From Heterobilharzia americana (taxonomy: Eukaryota; Platyhelminthes; Trematoda; Strigeidida; Schistosomatidae), in the NCBI GenBank assembly GCA_944470555.2, contig OX104131.1, positions 16,794,515 to 16,858,514 of the forward strand: 64,000 bases of DNA. The letters are read 5' to 3'. Below the pieces are notes generated by a model. It worked only from the letters and a program-made list of their open reading frames with translations. It was not told the DNA's origin and ran no database searches. The position numbers and the translations under genes are program-made. Numbering within the stretch: position 1 is the first letter of the stretch; every line of letters begins with the position of its first letter. Shown in pieces: positions 35,841 through 47,706 of this stretch.

Positions 35841-36294
35841 TCAGCTATCAATATCATTATTACTCACTTATTTATTAGAACACAGACTTGGTACTGGAAG
35901 GCCACCTAGAAATTTGCTACACAAAATAATCTGACGTCATGAAGGGATAAAGCGAAGGGTAGTGGATAAAAAAGAGAAACACGGTAGAAAAAGAATGAAT
36001 AGAAAAACAGTTGAATAAGATATGTTCAAAACAAAACATTCATTACTTTCGAGCAGCAGACATATGTGATAACGTCTCAAGTCACTGAGTTATGTGATCT
36101 CTCAGACCCCACCCAGGGAGTCATGATGCGCCAACAGATACTAATCCGATCCAACTACCCTTCACCACACGGTGCAATGTCATACACTGACCGCCCTTCC
36201 ACTTCTGCCATCATGTTCCAGGGCTAGGAAACAGTGTATTTGGATATTTACGGGATTTATTGCTTTCATGTTTGTGTTCATCATTGAACTGATA

Positions 36295-36380
36295 TCAAGT
36301 GCAAAACCCCTGGAACCTAGGAGCACTGAACATCTGTTTCGTCTTAGTATGGAAGTCTTCAGCAGTGCACACCCATAATA
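36295..36380 (-). repeat. SINE family B fragment
   Basis: Minus strand: GGGTGTGCACTGCTGAAGAC, then TACTAAGACGAAACAGATG. Confidence 0.5.
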
Positions 36381-37107
36381 AAGCGTGCTGGCGACAAGCG
36401 ATGGAAGCAAATTGAGGAATCAATAAAAATTATTCGTTGCATAAAAGCCTGGCTTCTGAACAACTAAAGCCCAAGAAAATGTAGTTAACTAGCGAACAAA
36501 AGCTTTTGTTAGCGTTATAACAAATGAAAAGGAATATGACTATAGAGAGTAAATTGTGTCCGAAACATAATCCAGTAAACAATACTGCGTCACGGTGTGA
36601 TATATATATAGTTGTCCTTTGTCAGAGAGCAGAATACATGGCTGTTTTGTAGTTGATTTGGATTTTGGCTGACTGATATTTGACATTAAGATAAACACCA
36701 ATCATTTGTATGTGTATGACTAATATTCTATTTTTAAAAGTACTTCTCATATTCCATTCAAAGATGAAAATTGTTCCATTTTCAACTTATAATCTATCAT
36801 CAATGTTTGTCAGAGTAATTTTTATCTTGAAATTTGACCGGTTCAAATATTTACAAAGTTGCTGGGGTGGGAGGCGACAGTTGTTACTGACAGAAGTTTC
36901 ATTCTGAATGACCATTTGACACTGTTCTTACGGCTTATAAACGGTAAAAGAAATTGATATTTGGTATGACTTCTGACTTCAATTTGTCTTTTACTTTTAA
37001 AGAATATTCTTTCTCTCCGTACTAATTGCTCACCAGACAAATTATAACATTGACCTTTATAATTAATTATCCCTCTCTGTGGTGTAATCATTTAGCATGA
37101 TAAATTA

Positions 37108-38040
37108 CTCATAATTTATTACTTGGACCGATGAAAAGACCCCACAAGAAGATTTAGATTTCGCCGATGATGATTTATGTCTAATGTCGCACAAACTACA
37201 AGATCTACAGGTGAAAACCAAGAAGTTGGCGGAAGAGACGAACTGAGGCGAGGCAGCGAGGGAAGACGGGACTTCAACTGAATGTAGAGAACACAAAGGT
37301 GATGAAGATACCCAACCACCAACACCACCACCACCAACAACAACAACAACAAGCACTAATCGTCATCAACGAGAGGAATTCAAAAGAAATCGTTTCTTCC
37401 ATTTACCTACCTAGGCAGCACCGTTTCAATTACAGGCCGCGACACAGATGAGGACGTGAAAGTCAGGGTCGGAAAAGCAAGACAGGCCTTCATTAACCTG
37501 AAATCAGTGTGGAGGTCTACTGCACTCAACCCAGCATAAAGCATGAATAAGATCAGGATTTTCAACACCAATGTCAGTCAAGTAAGGCAGTGCTTCTATG
37601 TGATGGTTGAGAGACTTGACGCATCACGAAAAGCATTTCCAACAAACTATAGACATTCATCAACAGATGCCTACACTGTCTCGATACTGAGGAACAGATC
37701 AGACGGCCAGAAAGAATAAGTACCAAGAAGTTGTGGTTGGCAACGAACCAACCAAGAACCCATCGACCAACAAATATGCAGTAGAAGAAAGTGGAGATGG
37801 ATTGGGCATACACTGAGAAGACCATTTGGGGAGATCATGCGCCAGGCCGTGCCCTCGAGTGGACCCAAAATGGGAAACGATGAGTTGGGCGTCCGAGTCG
37901 AGGGTGGCATGGAGGAGATAGTGTGAGGAAGAAATTAAAGCTTCTGGGTAGTCGCAGAGCGAGAGAACAGAGTGGAATGGAGACGTGCTACTGAAGCCCT
38001 ATGTTCCACTAGGAACCCATGGGACAAATAATAATAATAC
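37108..38040 (+). mobile_element. 5'-truncated RTE copy
   Basis: Begins inside the RT near EDLDFADDDLC (37140-37175) and runs to the same 3' end as the element at 24364-27576, finishing in an AAT repeat near 38028-38040. It contains many stops. It is nearly the reverse complement of the 3' kilobase of that element, but in the sense orientation of the ankyrin gene. Confidence 0.8.
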
Positions 38041-39009
38041 TCGCAATTTACACAATTTACACCACAATTGACAAATATGTTATAACCAAACTTATAATTC
38101 GATTGTGATTGAGACAAGAAGAGCTGGTCGAGCAACCATTGCAATAGCGATGAACTGATTGTTACATCTTACGGGTTCACATATCAGTCAGTCGGGCGGA
38201 ATTCTCAGTGAATGAACTTAAGATTTGGCCATTAGCTGATTGTCGTAACTCACTTACTGAAGCATTGGCTTAGTTACTCAGAGGGTTTCATTTCAACTTC
38301 AGTCATCTCCCAGTATCAATATATAATTTGCACAATCATTCATTGACTGAAAGTCAATCTAATTGCAATTTCGTATCTATTTTACTGTTTGTATTTTGTC
38401 ATATTTCCCACGATCACTGTTTGCGGACACTAAGTTTGTGTTTTCGCACGAATATGGACACTTTGTAACATTTGGATCTTTGGTACTTAATGTTCGAAAG
38501 ATATACTATAGCTTTAATAGTATTCAGGAGTAAAATTTAACCGGATAGACTTGAATAAGTTGAGCATTGAGTAAATGGATTAAATCTATACAAGTATAAG
38601 CATGTTTAAATAGTAAGTGACTACAAACCAGATCACGTTTTTCGTGTATGATAATAATATGTGAGTGAATGTCACCGTCATCAGTTATTAATCTGTGAAG
38701 TGAAGATAAAGATGTGAATGTATGAGAAAAGCACTGAGGATTAAGAATTCGACTTCTTTATGTGTATTGATTTTTGTTCTGATTATTGTGTGTGACGTGT
38801 TATTTTGGATATACTAACCAAGCTGGTTGAGTAGTTAGGTCTACCTTTCTGTTGAGTACATTAGGATTCTGCACAATGTGAAATACATCAGCTATCCGTC
38901 TCTCTGTGTAACTTGAAAATACTGATTGAATAAATTTAAACAGCGTAATGAGAAGATGAAGATTATCCGAAACGTGTGATGTATTAGCGCTATACATTGA
39001 ATAAATTTA

Positions 39010-39285
39010 ATATTTCCAAACTGAGTGCTGATCGGGACGTGAAAGGATTCAAACCAGCCGCTACCGGGTTTCCACCCCAGTGCTCTACCAACTGAACTAG
39101 GACACCCGATTCCTGGCAACCAGACTTTTATTTCACTACAATCACCAGGCGTTTTGCCTGACTGCCATATGAATTCGTTACACGTGACTACCGCTTGATC
39201 ATACTCATTTCACCTTCAACCATCACCCGGTATCAATACTAGTCTGCCAAACTACGGCTATCTCAGCTAGTCAAATGATATTATT
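39010..39285 (-). repeat. tRNA-like SINE, family C, mixed orientation
   Basis: The minus strand of 39010-39120 is tRNA-like: TAGTTCAGTTGGTAGAGCAC and GGTTTGAATCC. 39195-39285, on the plus strand, is the family tail (CATTTCACCTTCAACCATCA, CCAAACTACGGCTATCTCAG). The two parts point away from each other, so this is a rearranged or double copy. Confidence 0.55.
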
Positions 39286-39310
39286 TAAACATTCGATAAC
39301 TTTTACAGGC

Positions 39311-39360
39311 TTTATTCTCTGAAGAATAGATTCCCAGGAAGTCGTGAAACGTCAGAAATC
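39311..39360 (+). ncRNA. Penelope-type hammerhead candidate
   Basis: CTGAAGA at 39319-39325, GAA at 39346-39348, a minimal stem III (ACGT, 39349-39352) and cleavage C at 39353. Stem I pairs TTCT (39315-39318) with AGAA (39354-39357). Stem II (39326-39345) pairs TTCC with GGAA but has two mismatches and A-T rather than G-C at its base. The very short stem III is the form known from Penelope-like elements. No Penelope coding sequence is adjacent. Confidence 0.4.
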
Positions 39361-39599
39361 TATTTTTCTGCCTCATCGTGATTTTACAAATATATTTCTT
39401 TTATAACACCATAAAAACCTGTTTAGTTGAGCAATATATTCACGATAATTTCCGAATTCTCAACACACACACACACAAGCATACACATGTACAATTTGCT
39501 TGAATTTTTTCTATTGTATACTTCTGTTGCAACAAAAGAGTAAATGAAATCTGAGATAAATTGATATTATTATTCTAGTCGAAGGTTTGTGGCATTTTT

Positions 39600-40030
39600 A
39601 TTTGTAAAGTAGTATTCATCCCGGACTGAAATCAGTGAGAGAACCATTGAAAACCTGGAAGTACTGAATAACTGTTCCATACTAGTGTGGGACTCCTTAG
39701 CTTCCATCTTGCTACTTCGTCACTTGTGCTGATATGATGAGGTAGTATCTTGGGTCGTTACGTAGTAATCCCTGGTCAGATATTGATATTAGCTGATTGA
39801 GTTACAGTACACACCCGCAACCCCATCGGAGGTCGAGCTCAGGACCTTCGTGTTTCACGACGAACACATTGGAGTTCAATGCTCCACAGTTACCTACTTC
39901 TGTCAATTCGCAATACAGCGTGACTATTCACCAAGGTCTTCAGCTTCATTTCTAACTGGTTTACCCTACAGGTCACGGCTTGTCATTAGGACTTCGGGAT
40001 ATCAATCTTGAAGCATGTCGCTAATGAGCA
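39600..40030 (-). repeat. SINE family B with internal insertion
   Basis: The 3' part is at 39600-39700 and the tRNA-like part at 39810-39880 (minus: AACACGAAGGTCCTGAGC, TCGACCTCCGATGGGG). About 100 bp of unrelated sequence lies between them; the leader is at 39900-40030. Confidence 0.6.
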
Positions 40031-40074
40031 CTATACAGTAATGTAGTTTGAGGTCCATAAGGATTTTATTTTTA

Positions 40075-40155
40075 AAGTTGTGTTCATCATCGAATGGCAT
40101 CAGTTAGATAACGGTTGGAAAACTGGGGGCACTAAACGGGTGTTTCGTCCTATTA
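40075..40155 (-). repeat. SINE family B 3' fragment
   Basis: GTGTTCATCATCGAATGGCA and GGGTGTTTCGTCCTAT are the reverse complement of the family 3' part. Confidence 0.5.
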
Positions 40156-40559
40156 TTACTGCTATTATTAAGACAGCTATCAGGGCGTAGTAAGTAAATA
40201 TTATCCATTCTGTCCTACCGATAGCCTAAGCGTTCTGTTTAAGTTGATATTTCTAATGGTTAATAATTTTTAGTTAGAGTCAATCTCAATAAGGACACTT
40301 AAAACATGAAGAAAAACCTCAAACACCAATGTTTCTAATCTTCAGATGTCTGTAAGTATTTCTTAAGAAAAATTAGGTATGCAAATGAATTATATGGGAT
40401 TATGCATATATAGATTTTGTCACTGCTACAGTCTTTTGTTGCATAAACGTTATGATAAATGATACCCCTCAAACGTTGTGTTGAAAGCACTTCAAAGAAA
40501 TCATGCAAATCACCTTTGGTGTTAGTTATTATTCATTTTTTTGTCACAAGCTAATTAAA

Positions 40560-40670
40560 TACTACTACCCTGGCAACTACTTAAACGACCAATCAGGTTT
40601 CTTCATTTCGGCTTTAAAGTTTGTTTTCCCTAGGACAAAAAGAAAGATAATTGTTATTCCGTTTGAAGGT
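40560..40670. mobile_element. MITE partial copy
   Basis: CCTGGCAACTACTTAAACG, ACCAATCAGGTTTCTTCATT and AAGAAAGATAATTG match the family interior; the second terminal repeat is missing. Confidence 0.4.
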
Positions 40671-42536
40671 TTGCAGAGAAATCGACTGGTTTCTAAGATT
40701 ATTGCGTTCGCTTCAAGGATCGAAGTTGGAATCCATGAAGTATATGGGTCTCTGGTGTATATTGTTGGGGAGCCCTAAATAAGAATGAAATAACTGCTCA
40801 TTACTCCGAAGTTGTTAATTATTCGTTTTCTGCTGCCAATTTGGCATGAAAAATTATCTTAATATATATATACTAAAACGACTCCAACAAATACTAGATT
40901 TTGTCTTTTTATTCTTAGTGCGGTTTGTACAGCAATGACTAGCGTGTTTCATGTCTATTTTGTGTGCAAGGATGAACGTATATGAAAAGGTAACCAATCG
41001 GGGTCATGTGTCACATTGAAATTAAGCAGTCTTATGTTATTCAACATAGGTATTTGGTATCATTAGGGTGTATGAATTAGGGAATAACAACAAAGGTGAT
41101 CATAATAATAACAACAAAACCTTGTAATATGGAAATTAAAATAATGTGGTCATCATATATGTATGCACTTCCGATCTCTGTTTTCTTTGATATAAATAAG
41201 GAATCTAATCTATACTTAGTTGTTTATACCAGGAAGATTTGCACAGCTGATATTTTGAATCATGAAATAAGAACTATAAACATCTCCTTATCCTAAAATG
41301 TTTGTATAGGCTGTTACAATGATGGCATGTAAAAAGAAATACCTTCAAACGGCACTGAAGAAGCTACTGTATCTGGCTGTGACGTTCGAAAGATATGCAT
41401 CTGTGAAAACACTGATGCTGAAATACAGAAAACCAGTAGACGAACGTACTTTGCTGCAACACTGTTTGAAATATAGTACTCGCTATATGATACCTATGCA
41501 GTTGAAGGATAGGCCTTCGAGTCTGGCCACATCTTTATGAATTTAATTTACAAATTTATTGGCTAATGTGAAGATACCTACATAGGTGGAAAAATCTGGA
41601 AAACCCACCGTCGCTTCTCTGAATACCGTCCACCATAGTCAGGCAAAGGGACAGTAAAATCCATTAAAAGGTCAGTACTTACCTATCTAGTGGATACCTT
41701 AGCATAAGATTAATAAATCTTCATCCTTTACCGTTCCATACAAAGTGCCATCACAGTGCCCCTAAGTTTGTACGCTTCCAGTTACTAACCACCTTAGAGG
41801 TTTCATCAATTAGTATTTTAAGACTTCATTTATTTATACGAAAGATGTTTGTTCGATCCCATATCCTCTCTTTGTCTTCACTCTCAACTCAGTTACAGTG
41901 ATTTCCCTTCTGAACGAACTGTATAAACGTAAATGTTACTGTTGTTTGTACTTTTATCGTTAATATCTCTCGTTACAATCCGTTTTAATTTTATATTTTG
42001 ACCTTAGCGTCATAATCTATCAAAAGTTCAAACACCCTATTGTGTCTAGTTGCTATATGACTAATTTCTGACCTTCTCTCTCTGCTTACATACACAAGTC
42101 ATAATGATTAACTCCTGAGATTATCTAAACTCTTGGGAGATTTGATTGTTATTACCACCCCTGTTGTTATCCTCCAATTCATTTACTCAAACTTGAATTC
42201 TGTTAACTATAATAGTATCAAATGTTTATGTTGAGCAATCTCTCGAAAAAGTTGTAAAGCCTGACAAGAAATTTCGATAAATATGTATTTTCTCGAACTG
42301 TTTCCCACTTATCGCAGCGTTAATGTTTAAATTCAGTTGGGTATCCCACAATTCACATTTGGTGGTGTTCGGGTGTTATTTAATCATCATTGATTATTTT
42401 TACGGTAACTTGTTTCTTCTGCGTCGTATTCGTGTAAATAAGTCTGTACTAACTAATGCAGGAATGAAGTTTTCTCCTCGCTTTGACACCTTAATTTATT
42501 ATCAATATTCTTTTCAAATGGTTTCACTTTAAGCAG

Positions 42537-42750
42537 ATGGTTTAGAAACAATGGAGGAACTTCGAGAAAAGCGTATCATTCGCATACTGACCAATGACTT
42601 TCCACAGTATTTGGCAGTTGTTAGCAGACTCCGTCAAGAATCGTCATTAGTTGGTTCAGATGGAGGTGTGCTTAGCTCAACAGTTGTCCCACAAGTACAA
42701 GCTGTGTTCCCAGAAGGTGCGCTTCAAAAAGAATACGTGTTGGCTTACAG
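42537..42750 (+). CDS. ank: Ankyrin exon W6: ZU5N end / ZU5C start, frameshifted
   Basis: Encodes [18 protein letters not shown], then [20 protein letters not shown], then [20 protein letters not shown], the second ZU5 domain opening. After ALQK the reading frame breaks: as written it gives EYVLAYR and a stop at 42752-42754. The A-run at 42726-42730 has five A; with six the frame would give RIRVGLQ, the conserved ankyrin sequence, and end in phase 0 exactly as exon 45146 requires. The acceptor is AAGCAG and the donor GTAAAG. The indel may be an assembly error, a polymorphism or a true lesion. Confidence 0.93.
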
Positions 42751-42884
42751 GTAAAGTTTTATCCTTTCACGCTTCTTTTTATAAAGCTCATGGTCTATAA
42801 CATGTTGACTTTTTAATAGGTGTTGTTTTTAGCATGAATGTATTCACATCTTCAGAACATTAGATATTTGATGACAGGTGGTTA

Positions 42885-43100
42885 GGATCAGTGTACTAAC
42901 TAGAATCGATGGTTGAAGACTCTAGGTTATATAGCTCAGTATTGATCGTATTGACACCGATGCATCCACACATTATCCTAATATCACATTCCGTTATTTG
43001 ATTTACCTCCTATTCCTCTATTCATATGAGATTCTACAACTTTTGATTACATTATTTTGTTTCCCTATTTTTCTCTTTTTTGCCTTGTTTTCTCATTTGC
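42885..43100 (+). repeat. LINE 3'-end copy
   Basis: GATGGTTGAAGACTCTAGG near 42909 and the GCATCCACACATTA segment align with the family. It lies 140 bp after the frameshifted ankyrin exon. Confidence 0.45.
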
Positions 43101-43194
43101 TGGTATAGTGTGTGGCAGTGCTACATTTTGTGGTGATATTGACCGAATAGGTGGCGAGATGCTTCAAGTATAGCTTCCATGATTGGTGGCAGTA

Positions 43195-43196
<2 letters not shown>

Positions 43197-43241
<45 letters not shown>
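43197..43241. repeat. (TA)n microsatellite
   Basis: About 22 TA units between a LINE tail and a family B SINE. Confidence 0.95.
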
Positions 43242-43243
<2 letters not shown>

Positions 43244-43269
43244 CAAGTTAACAGCAGAACGAATTGGTA

Positions 43270-43460
43270 GATTATTTGATTCCAACCGAGTGATTGAATG
43301 ATAACACGCTCTCCACAAGACCTCATGGCCTTGGGATCAATACTTTTCCGCGTTATGGGTGTACACTGCCGGGAAGTCCTAAACCGGGATGAAACAGCCG
43401 TGTAGTGCTCACAAGGTTTCAATGGTTTTTCAGCTGGTGTCACTCAGTGATGAAAATTGC
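43270..43460 (+). repeat. SINE family B
   Basis: CCGAGTGATTGAATGATAAC, GGATGAAACAGCCGTGTAGT and CAGCTGGTGTCACTCAGTG. Confidence 0.6.
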
Positions 43461-43519
43461 TTTCAAATCAGTAAATCCCTACAAACCAAAATTTTTAATT
43501 TTATATAACGATTTAGAAG

Positions 43520-43980
43520 GTGATATTGTATGTGTGCATCTTTGCCGCTGAGATTGGTTCTGAAGCATTTCACAGAGACCCCAACTACCGGTTCCGGTTG
43601 CTACACGGACTCCAATCGGGAAGTCTACATTCATTTACACAACTCAGACCGACAGTCGGAGACTTCAACGACTGATGTCATGTTTTAGTCTGACCACCTT
43701 TAGACTTCTTCGAGCTTAATCCTACTTCAGTTAGTACGGCACTCCTAGGTAGACAGATGGTGGTTAACCATATGTAACACATGGATAAAAGTTCACAGTC
43801 ACACTAGCTGATCTACCTACTTTACCTAAGGCTCTACACCTGACTTCTACTTTACTGACGTAAGAATTTCAAGAGAAACTGTCTACGCTACGAAAGCAAC
43901 CTTAGTCAAACACTTGAAGCCTTCTCATATCCTTCACATATAATGGCCATTTTTACGGCAGAAGATAACGAAGTGTAATA
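43520..43980 (-). repeat. LINE 3'-end copy, inverted
   Basis: The reverse complement of 43520-43760 reads GAAGTAGGATTAAGC, GGTGGTCAGACTAAAAC and CATCAGTCGTTGAAGTC, the family signature. Together with the plus-strand copy at 44290-44650 it forms an inverted pair 0.3 kb apart. Confidence 0.6.
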
Positions 43981-44289
43981 TATGCAGTACACTCTTTGTA
44001 AACAGTTAGATTTCTGCAAGCGTTGTAGTATAACTTTTCACCTGATGACTTGTAGAATTAATGTGTAAGCTTGTACAGTTCTTCCATTTCTTAAAGTCGA
44101 ACAAAAGCACTATTGTTCTTCTTTTTTAATTCTTAAATGTTTTCAAATGGTAGAGCAAACGAAAAGTATTATTTGACGATATCGATAGTCATTTTTTAAC
44201 CATGGGTGTTTTCACAGAATTACTTGCATATGATGTAGGACACCATATAAACACTGTCGAGGTAAGTCGTTGACCACTAGACAAATAAT

Positions 44290-44650
44290 ACAAGCCACCT
44301 GTTGAGGATGTTAAGCTTCACCGAATGACGTGGCACGCAAAAGTTTTCCGTATGCCGAACTACCACCCATTTCAAAGTACAATATTGACCGAAGTACTAT
44401 TCGGTTAGAAAAAGGCTAAAGATGACCAGACTAAAACACCAGTCCATGAAGTGTAGCTAGGTCCCTCAAGATGATAGGTGTAAGTGGTTGGAGACTCTTA
44501 ATGACATAACTGAAAATCGGTTACAGTGGCGCAGATGTATTCACTGTTTGACAGTTTTATTTACCGAATACCACTTTTGTTACTATCTACGTGTTCTCTG
44601 CATGCTGGTGTAAAGTGTGACAACTTGAACTGAGGCACTACTTTTCCTGT
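44290..44650 (+). repeat. LINE 3'-end copy
   Basis: Contains GACCAGACTAAAACACCAG, CCATGAAGTGTAGC, GGAGACTCTTAATGACATAA and GTGGCGCAGATGTATTCACT. The 3' tail (TGTGACAACTTGAACTGAGG) follows. Confidence 0.6.
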
Positions 44651-45145
44651 GAGTCTGGATAATGAATAACCCCTCTACTTCTTAAAGAATGTTGAACTGA
44701 AGAAACAGTTATTTTCCCGTTTATACGAAGTACATAGAATACTAGAGTATAAACTGAAAGATTGATTCTTTGGTTCATCACTAGCAGGTCATTCATCCTG
44801 TGTATTTTGGTGTTAGATATTGAAGACCAATTATTTTATGCGCCTATAGTCGTTTGTTCTTGTAGAGAAAAAATAATTTTTGGCTACTTTTCTTCTTGAA
44901 CGAGTTGATCACTAGATGCTGATGAAGTTGTGGTAATGATCTCATATTCAATAGATCTATCGGGCTTCTCATACATGTCAGCAATCAAACTTTTTACTAC
45001 CTAGTATACCAAAGGGTTCACAATTCAACCTTGTTATTTATAGAGCACAATTGTTAATAAAAATCACTCATTATTCCCAATTACTATCATAACTACTTTT
45101 TGATATCGTCTTTCTGTTGTGCCTTTCTTCTCTTTCATCTTTTAG

Positions 45146-45462
45146 GCTCAACCAATTGCACCAGAATTAGTTACACGTCTGTTAGGCAATCGTGTTGCAG
45201 TTTCTCCAATTGTGACATTAGAACCACGTCGTCGTAAATTTCATAAACCAATCACTTTAACAATTCCACTACCAAAAGCTGCTGTCCGAGGTATGCTTAA
45301 TCCAACAGTTGGGGATTTAAAATCTCAAAATGTACCAAGTTTAAGACTACTATGCAGTATTACTGGGGGTACAGCACCAGCCCAGTGGGAAGATATTACC
45401 GGATCTACACCATTGTCTAAAGTGAAAGATTGTGTCTCATTCACTACAACTGTTTCAGCAAG
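45146..45462 (+). CDS. ank: Ankyrin exon W7: ZU5C core
   Basis: Starts in phase 0 after CTTTTAG with [15 protein letters not shown], then [17 protein letters not shown], then [20 protein letters not shown] and [10 protein letters not shown]. This is very close to the second ZU5 domain of vertebrate ankyrins and is the best conserved exon in the window. It ends before GTAAAC with two bases (AG), completed to Arg by the next exon. It requires exon W6 to end in phase 0, which supports the one-base lesion there. Confidence 0.97.
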
Positions 45463-45574
45463 GTAAACTCGAATACTGATTACTTTCATCATACTAATCT
45501 TTATGCGTTGTGTACATTTGGTTTTCATGGGTTTGCATTGTGACTAGGATTTTATTTTAATGAATGGTAAGCTG

Positions 45575-46220
45575 GTATTTATTATTGAATGACATCAATT
45601 GAAGGAACATTGGAAACCTGAGAGCACTGGACAGTTGTTTCGTCCTATTGGGGGACTCCAGCAGTGCGCACCCACGACCCAGCCAGGGATCGAACCCACG
45701 ACCTTCAGGTTCCGTGGCCGGCACGTTATCATTGAGTAACTGGGTCGGAATCCAATAGTCCATATTTCAAACTTCTGTCAGTTCACGGCATAGCGCGACC
45801 ATCACCCACTGTCATAATTGAGTATTTTTCCTCATAGGACACCAACTTGAAAAAATCTCTAAATCCCCACAGACCCCTAAATTTCAATTGAACTAGTACT
45901 CATTGGTAACTAGCTTCGAGAGGTGATTCCTGAAGTTTCAGTTACAAGTCGTGACCAGTGGGGCAAACCTGGTGGCCGTGAAGACAAATTCTCAACGATG
46001 ACAGTGGGTAATATTCGCGCTATGCCGTGAACTAACAAACGTTGGAAATGTGGACTATTGGATTCCGACCCGGTGGCCCAATGATAACGTGCCGGCCACG
46101 GAACCTGAAGGTCATGGGTGCGCACTGCTGGGGAGTCCCCCAGTAGGACGAAACAACTGCCCAGTGCTCTCAGGTTTCCAATGTTCTTCCAACTGATGTT
46201 AGTCCATGATGAAAACCAAC
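45575..46220 (+). repeat. SINE family B inverted pair (large hairpin)
   Basis: A minus-strand copy at 45580-45835 faces a plus-strand copy at about 45985-46215. Both share CGGAATCCAATAGTCCA and GGTTCCGTGGCCGGCACGTT (as read on the upper strand of the left arm) and the AACTG-CCAGTGCTCTCAGG tail. The right arm has lost about 20 bp that includes box B. It lies 110 bp after an ankyrin donor. Confidence 0.75.
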
Positions 46221-46744
46221 TTAAAATATCTCCAAATCCCACAAACCCTACAAATTCAGTAAGAATTAATGTCAAAATGGTGGCATCTGTTCCATATTTT
46301 CCGAACTATTCACTTCTATTGGTTCCCTAATATAGCTGTTTGATGACTTGTGAAACCTGAACAGACTTATAGACCAAATGTGTTCATCAATTAATGTGAA
46401 AATCCCCATTAGGGGATTTAAAAAACAAAAAAAGTGAGCGAAGAAATATTTCTTTTCAATTACCGTCTTGTCGATGGCTCTGTACTGACATACAAAAACA
46501 TTGATCACTACTATGGCAGTAGTATTGTATAAGCATGCTTATAACGGTAATGAATTCATCATAAACGCATACCTACATATTAGTAGAAGGCTTTCATTCC
46601 ACAAGTTAATCACTTTCATTAGTAAGGATAAGTAGTTATGTTTGTAAAGCAAAAACAAAAACCCTCATTGGATGAGGTAACTTCATTTCATTTCTTAATC
46701 TGCCTATAGGTATATTTATATTAAATTGTAGACAAACTTTACAA

Positions 46745-46915
46745 ACAGATATTATTTGCTAGTATAGGAATCCAGAACGAGCGTTTTGTCCTATTTAGGG
46801 CTCACCACCTGAACTTACATGCATCTCAATGTATGATAATGTCCTCATTGAGACTTGAACCCAGAAGTCTGTTGTATATCAACAGAGATCGATTAGTTCG
46901 GTCCAGAATAGTAGT
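46745..46915 (-). repeat. SM-alpha-type SINE fragment
   Basis: The minus strand carries box B (GGGTTCAAGTCTC) and a hammerhead remnant with AGCCCTAAATAGGAC and ACGCTCGTTCTGGATTCC. The core CTGANGA is lost. Confidence 0.55.
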
Positions 46916-47149
46916 CAACAAAAAATCACAGAGATCAATAAATTTACAAAGAGGTTTATCAGAATCAAAGGTAATGTCTCTAAGAAATCCAGTGATACAA
47001 TTCACGATAATCAACGTCAAATTTACGTATTTAGTCTTCAGTCGGTTACTGATGTACTCAGTAGTGGCTAAAGTCTGTGCATCAAGTTTGAATGGTGACC
47101 AATAAAGTGAATGACGTGACACTGCGGTGCACTGCATTTTGATGTTAAA

Positions 47150-47260
47150 TTTGGAGAGTCAATCAGCAGAAAGGCTGGATCTAAGTTCCATGCTTGTTGA
47201 CATTCATCAGCAAGGCATATTGTACCCTGAATAGCTTAAGGATGAAATCTCTGATTTCAG
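47150..47260 (-). repeat. Family D SINE remnant
   Basis: The minus strand has TGCCTTGCTGATGAATGTC, AACAAGCATGGAACTTAG and ATCCAGCC, aligning with the ribozyme-like part of family D. The GAAA block is damaged. Confidence 0.4.
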
Positions 47261-47706
47261 CACTTTTTGACCCATGTTCTTATCATCAAGGCTTCATCGG
47301 TTTCTTCATAGTCGCATGTACGCCTTGCAGATCTAGTTCCGAGAAGCACTAAACTTATGCCCAAAGCTCCCCGCTGATTCACTACAAACATTTGACACCA
47401 AGATGTCAGATTCACGTAGAAAAAAACTGTTCAGTGTACTCCATATTTTGTGCTTGGTTTTTCGTAAAATCTGTCGTTAGCTCGTGGGACTACTCTGTAT
47501 GTCGCATGTTATAGCTTTTAATCTATTCATATATGAGTAGTTTGATAAAAGCATTGCTTTCATGGACAACTAGATTCCAGTACAGAGAGCTGGAGGTAAA
47601 TGAACCGGAAAACATTTGAAAAACTTTACCTATTAAGCTCTTTAACAGGTATTTACAGCCAAAAAAATAAAGAATCAATAGGGAGAAAACTGTCCCCTAA
47701 AACGTT

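Larger units (their letters stand above)
33010..42536 (+). other. Ankyrin intron W5-W6 (9.5 kb)
   Basis: Holds family B SINEs (33515-34070, 36295, 39600, 40075), the RTE fragment (37108-38040), family C SINE (39010-39285), a hammerhead candidate (39311-39360) and a partial MITE. 34100-35690, 36380-37105, 38050-39000 and 40800-42530 contain nothing I can name. A 73-codon frame at 41319-41540 has no recognised domain. Confidence 0.75.
42751..45145 (+). other. Ankyrin intron W6-W7
   Basis: LINE tails on both strands, a (TA)n tract and a family B SINE. 44660-45145 is blank apart from the acceptor region. Confidence 0.75.
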
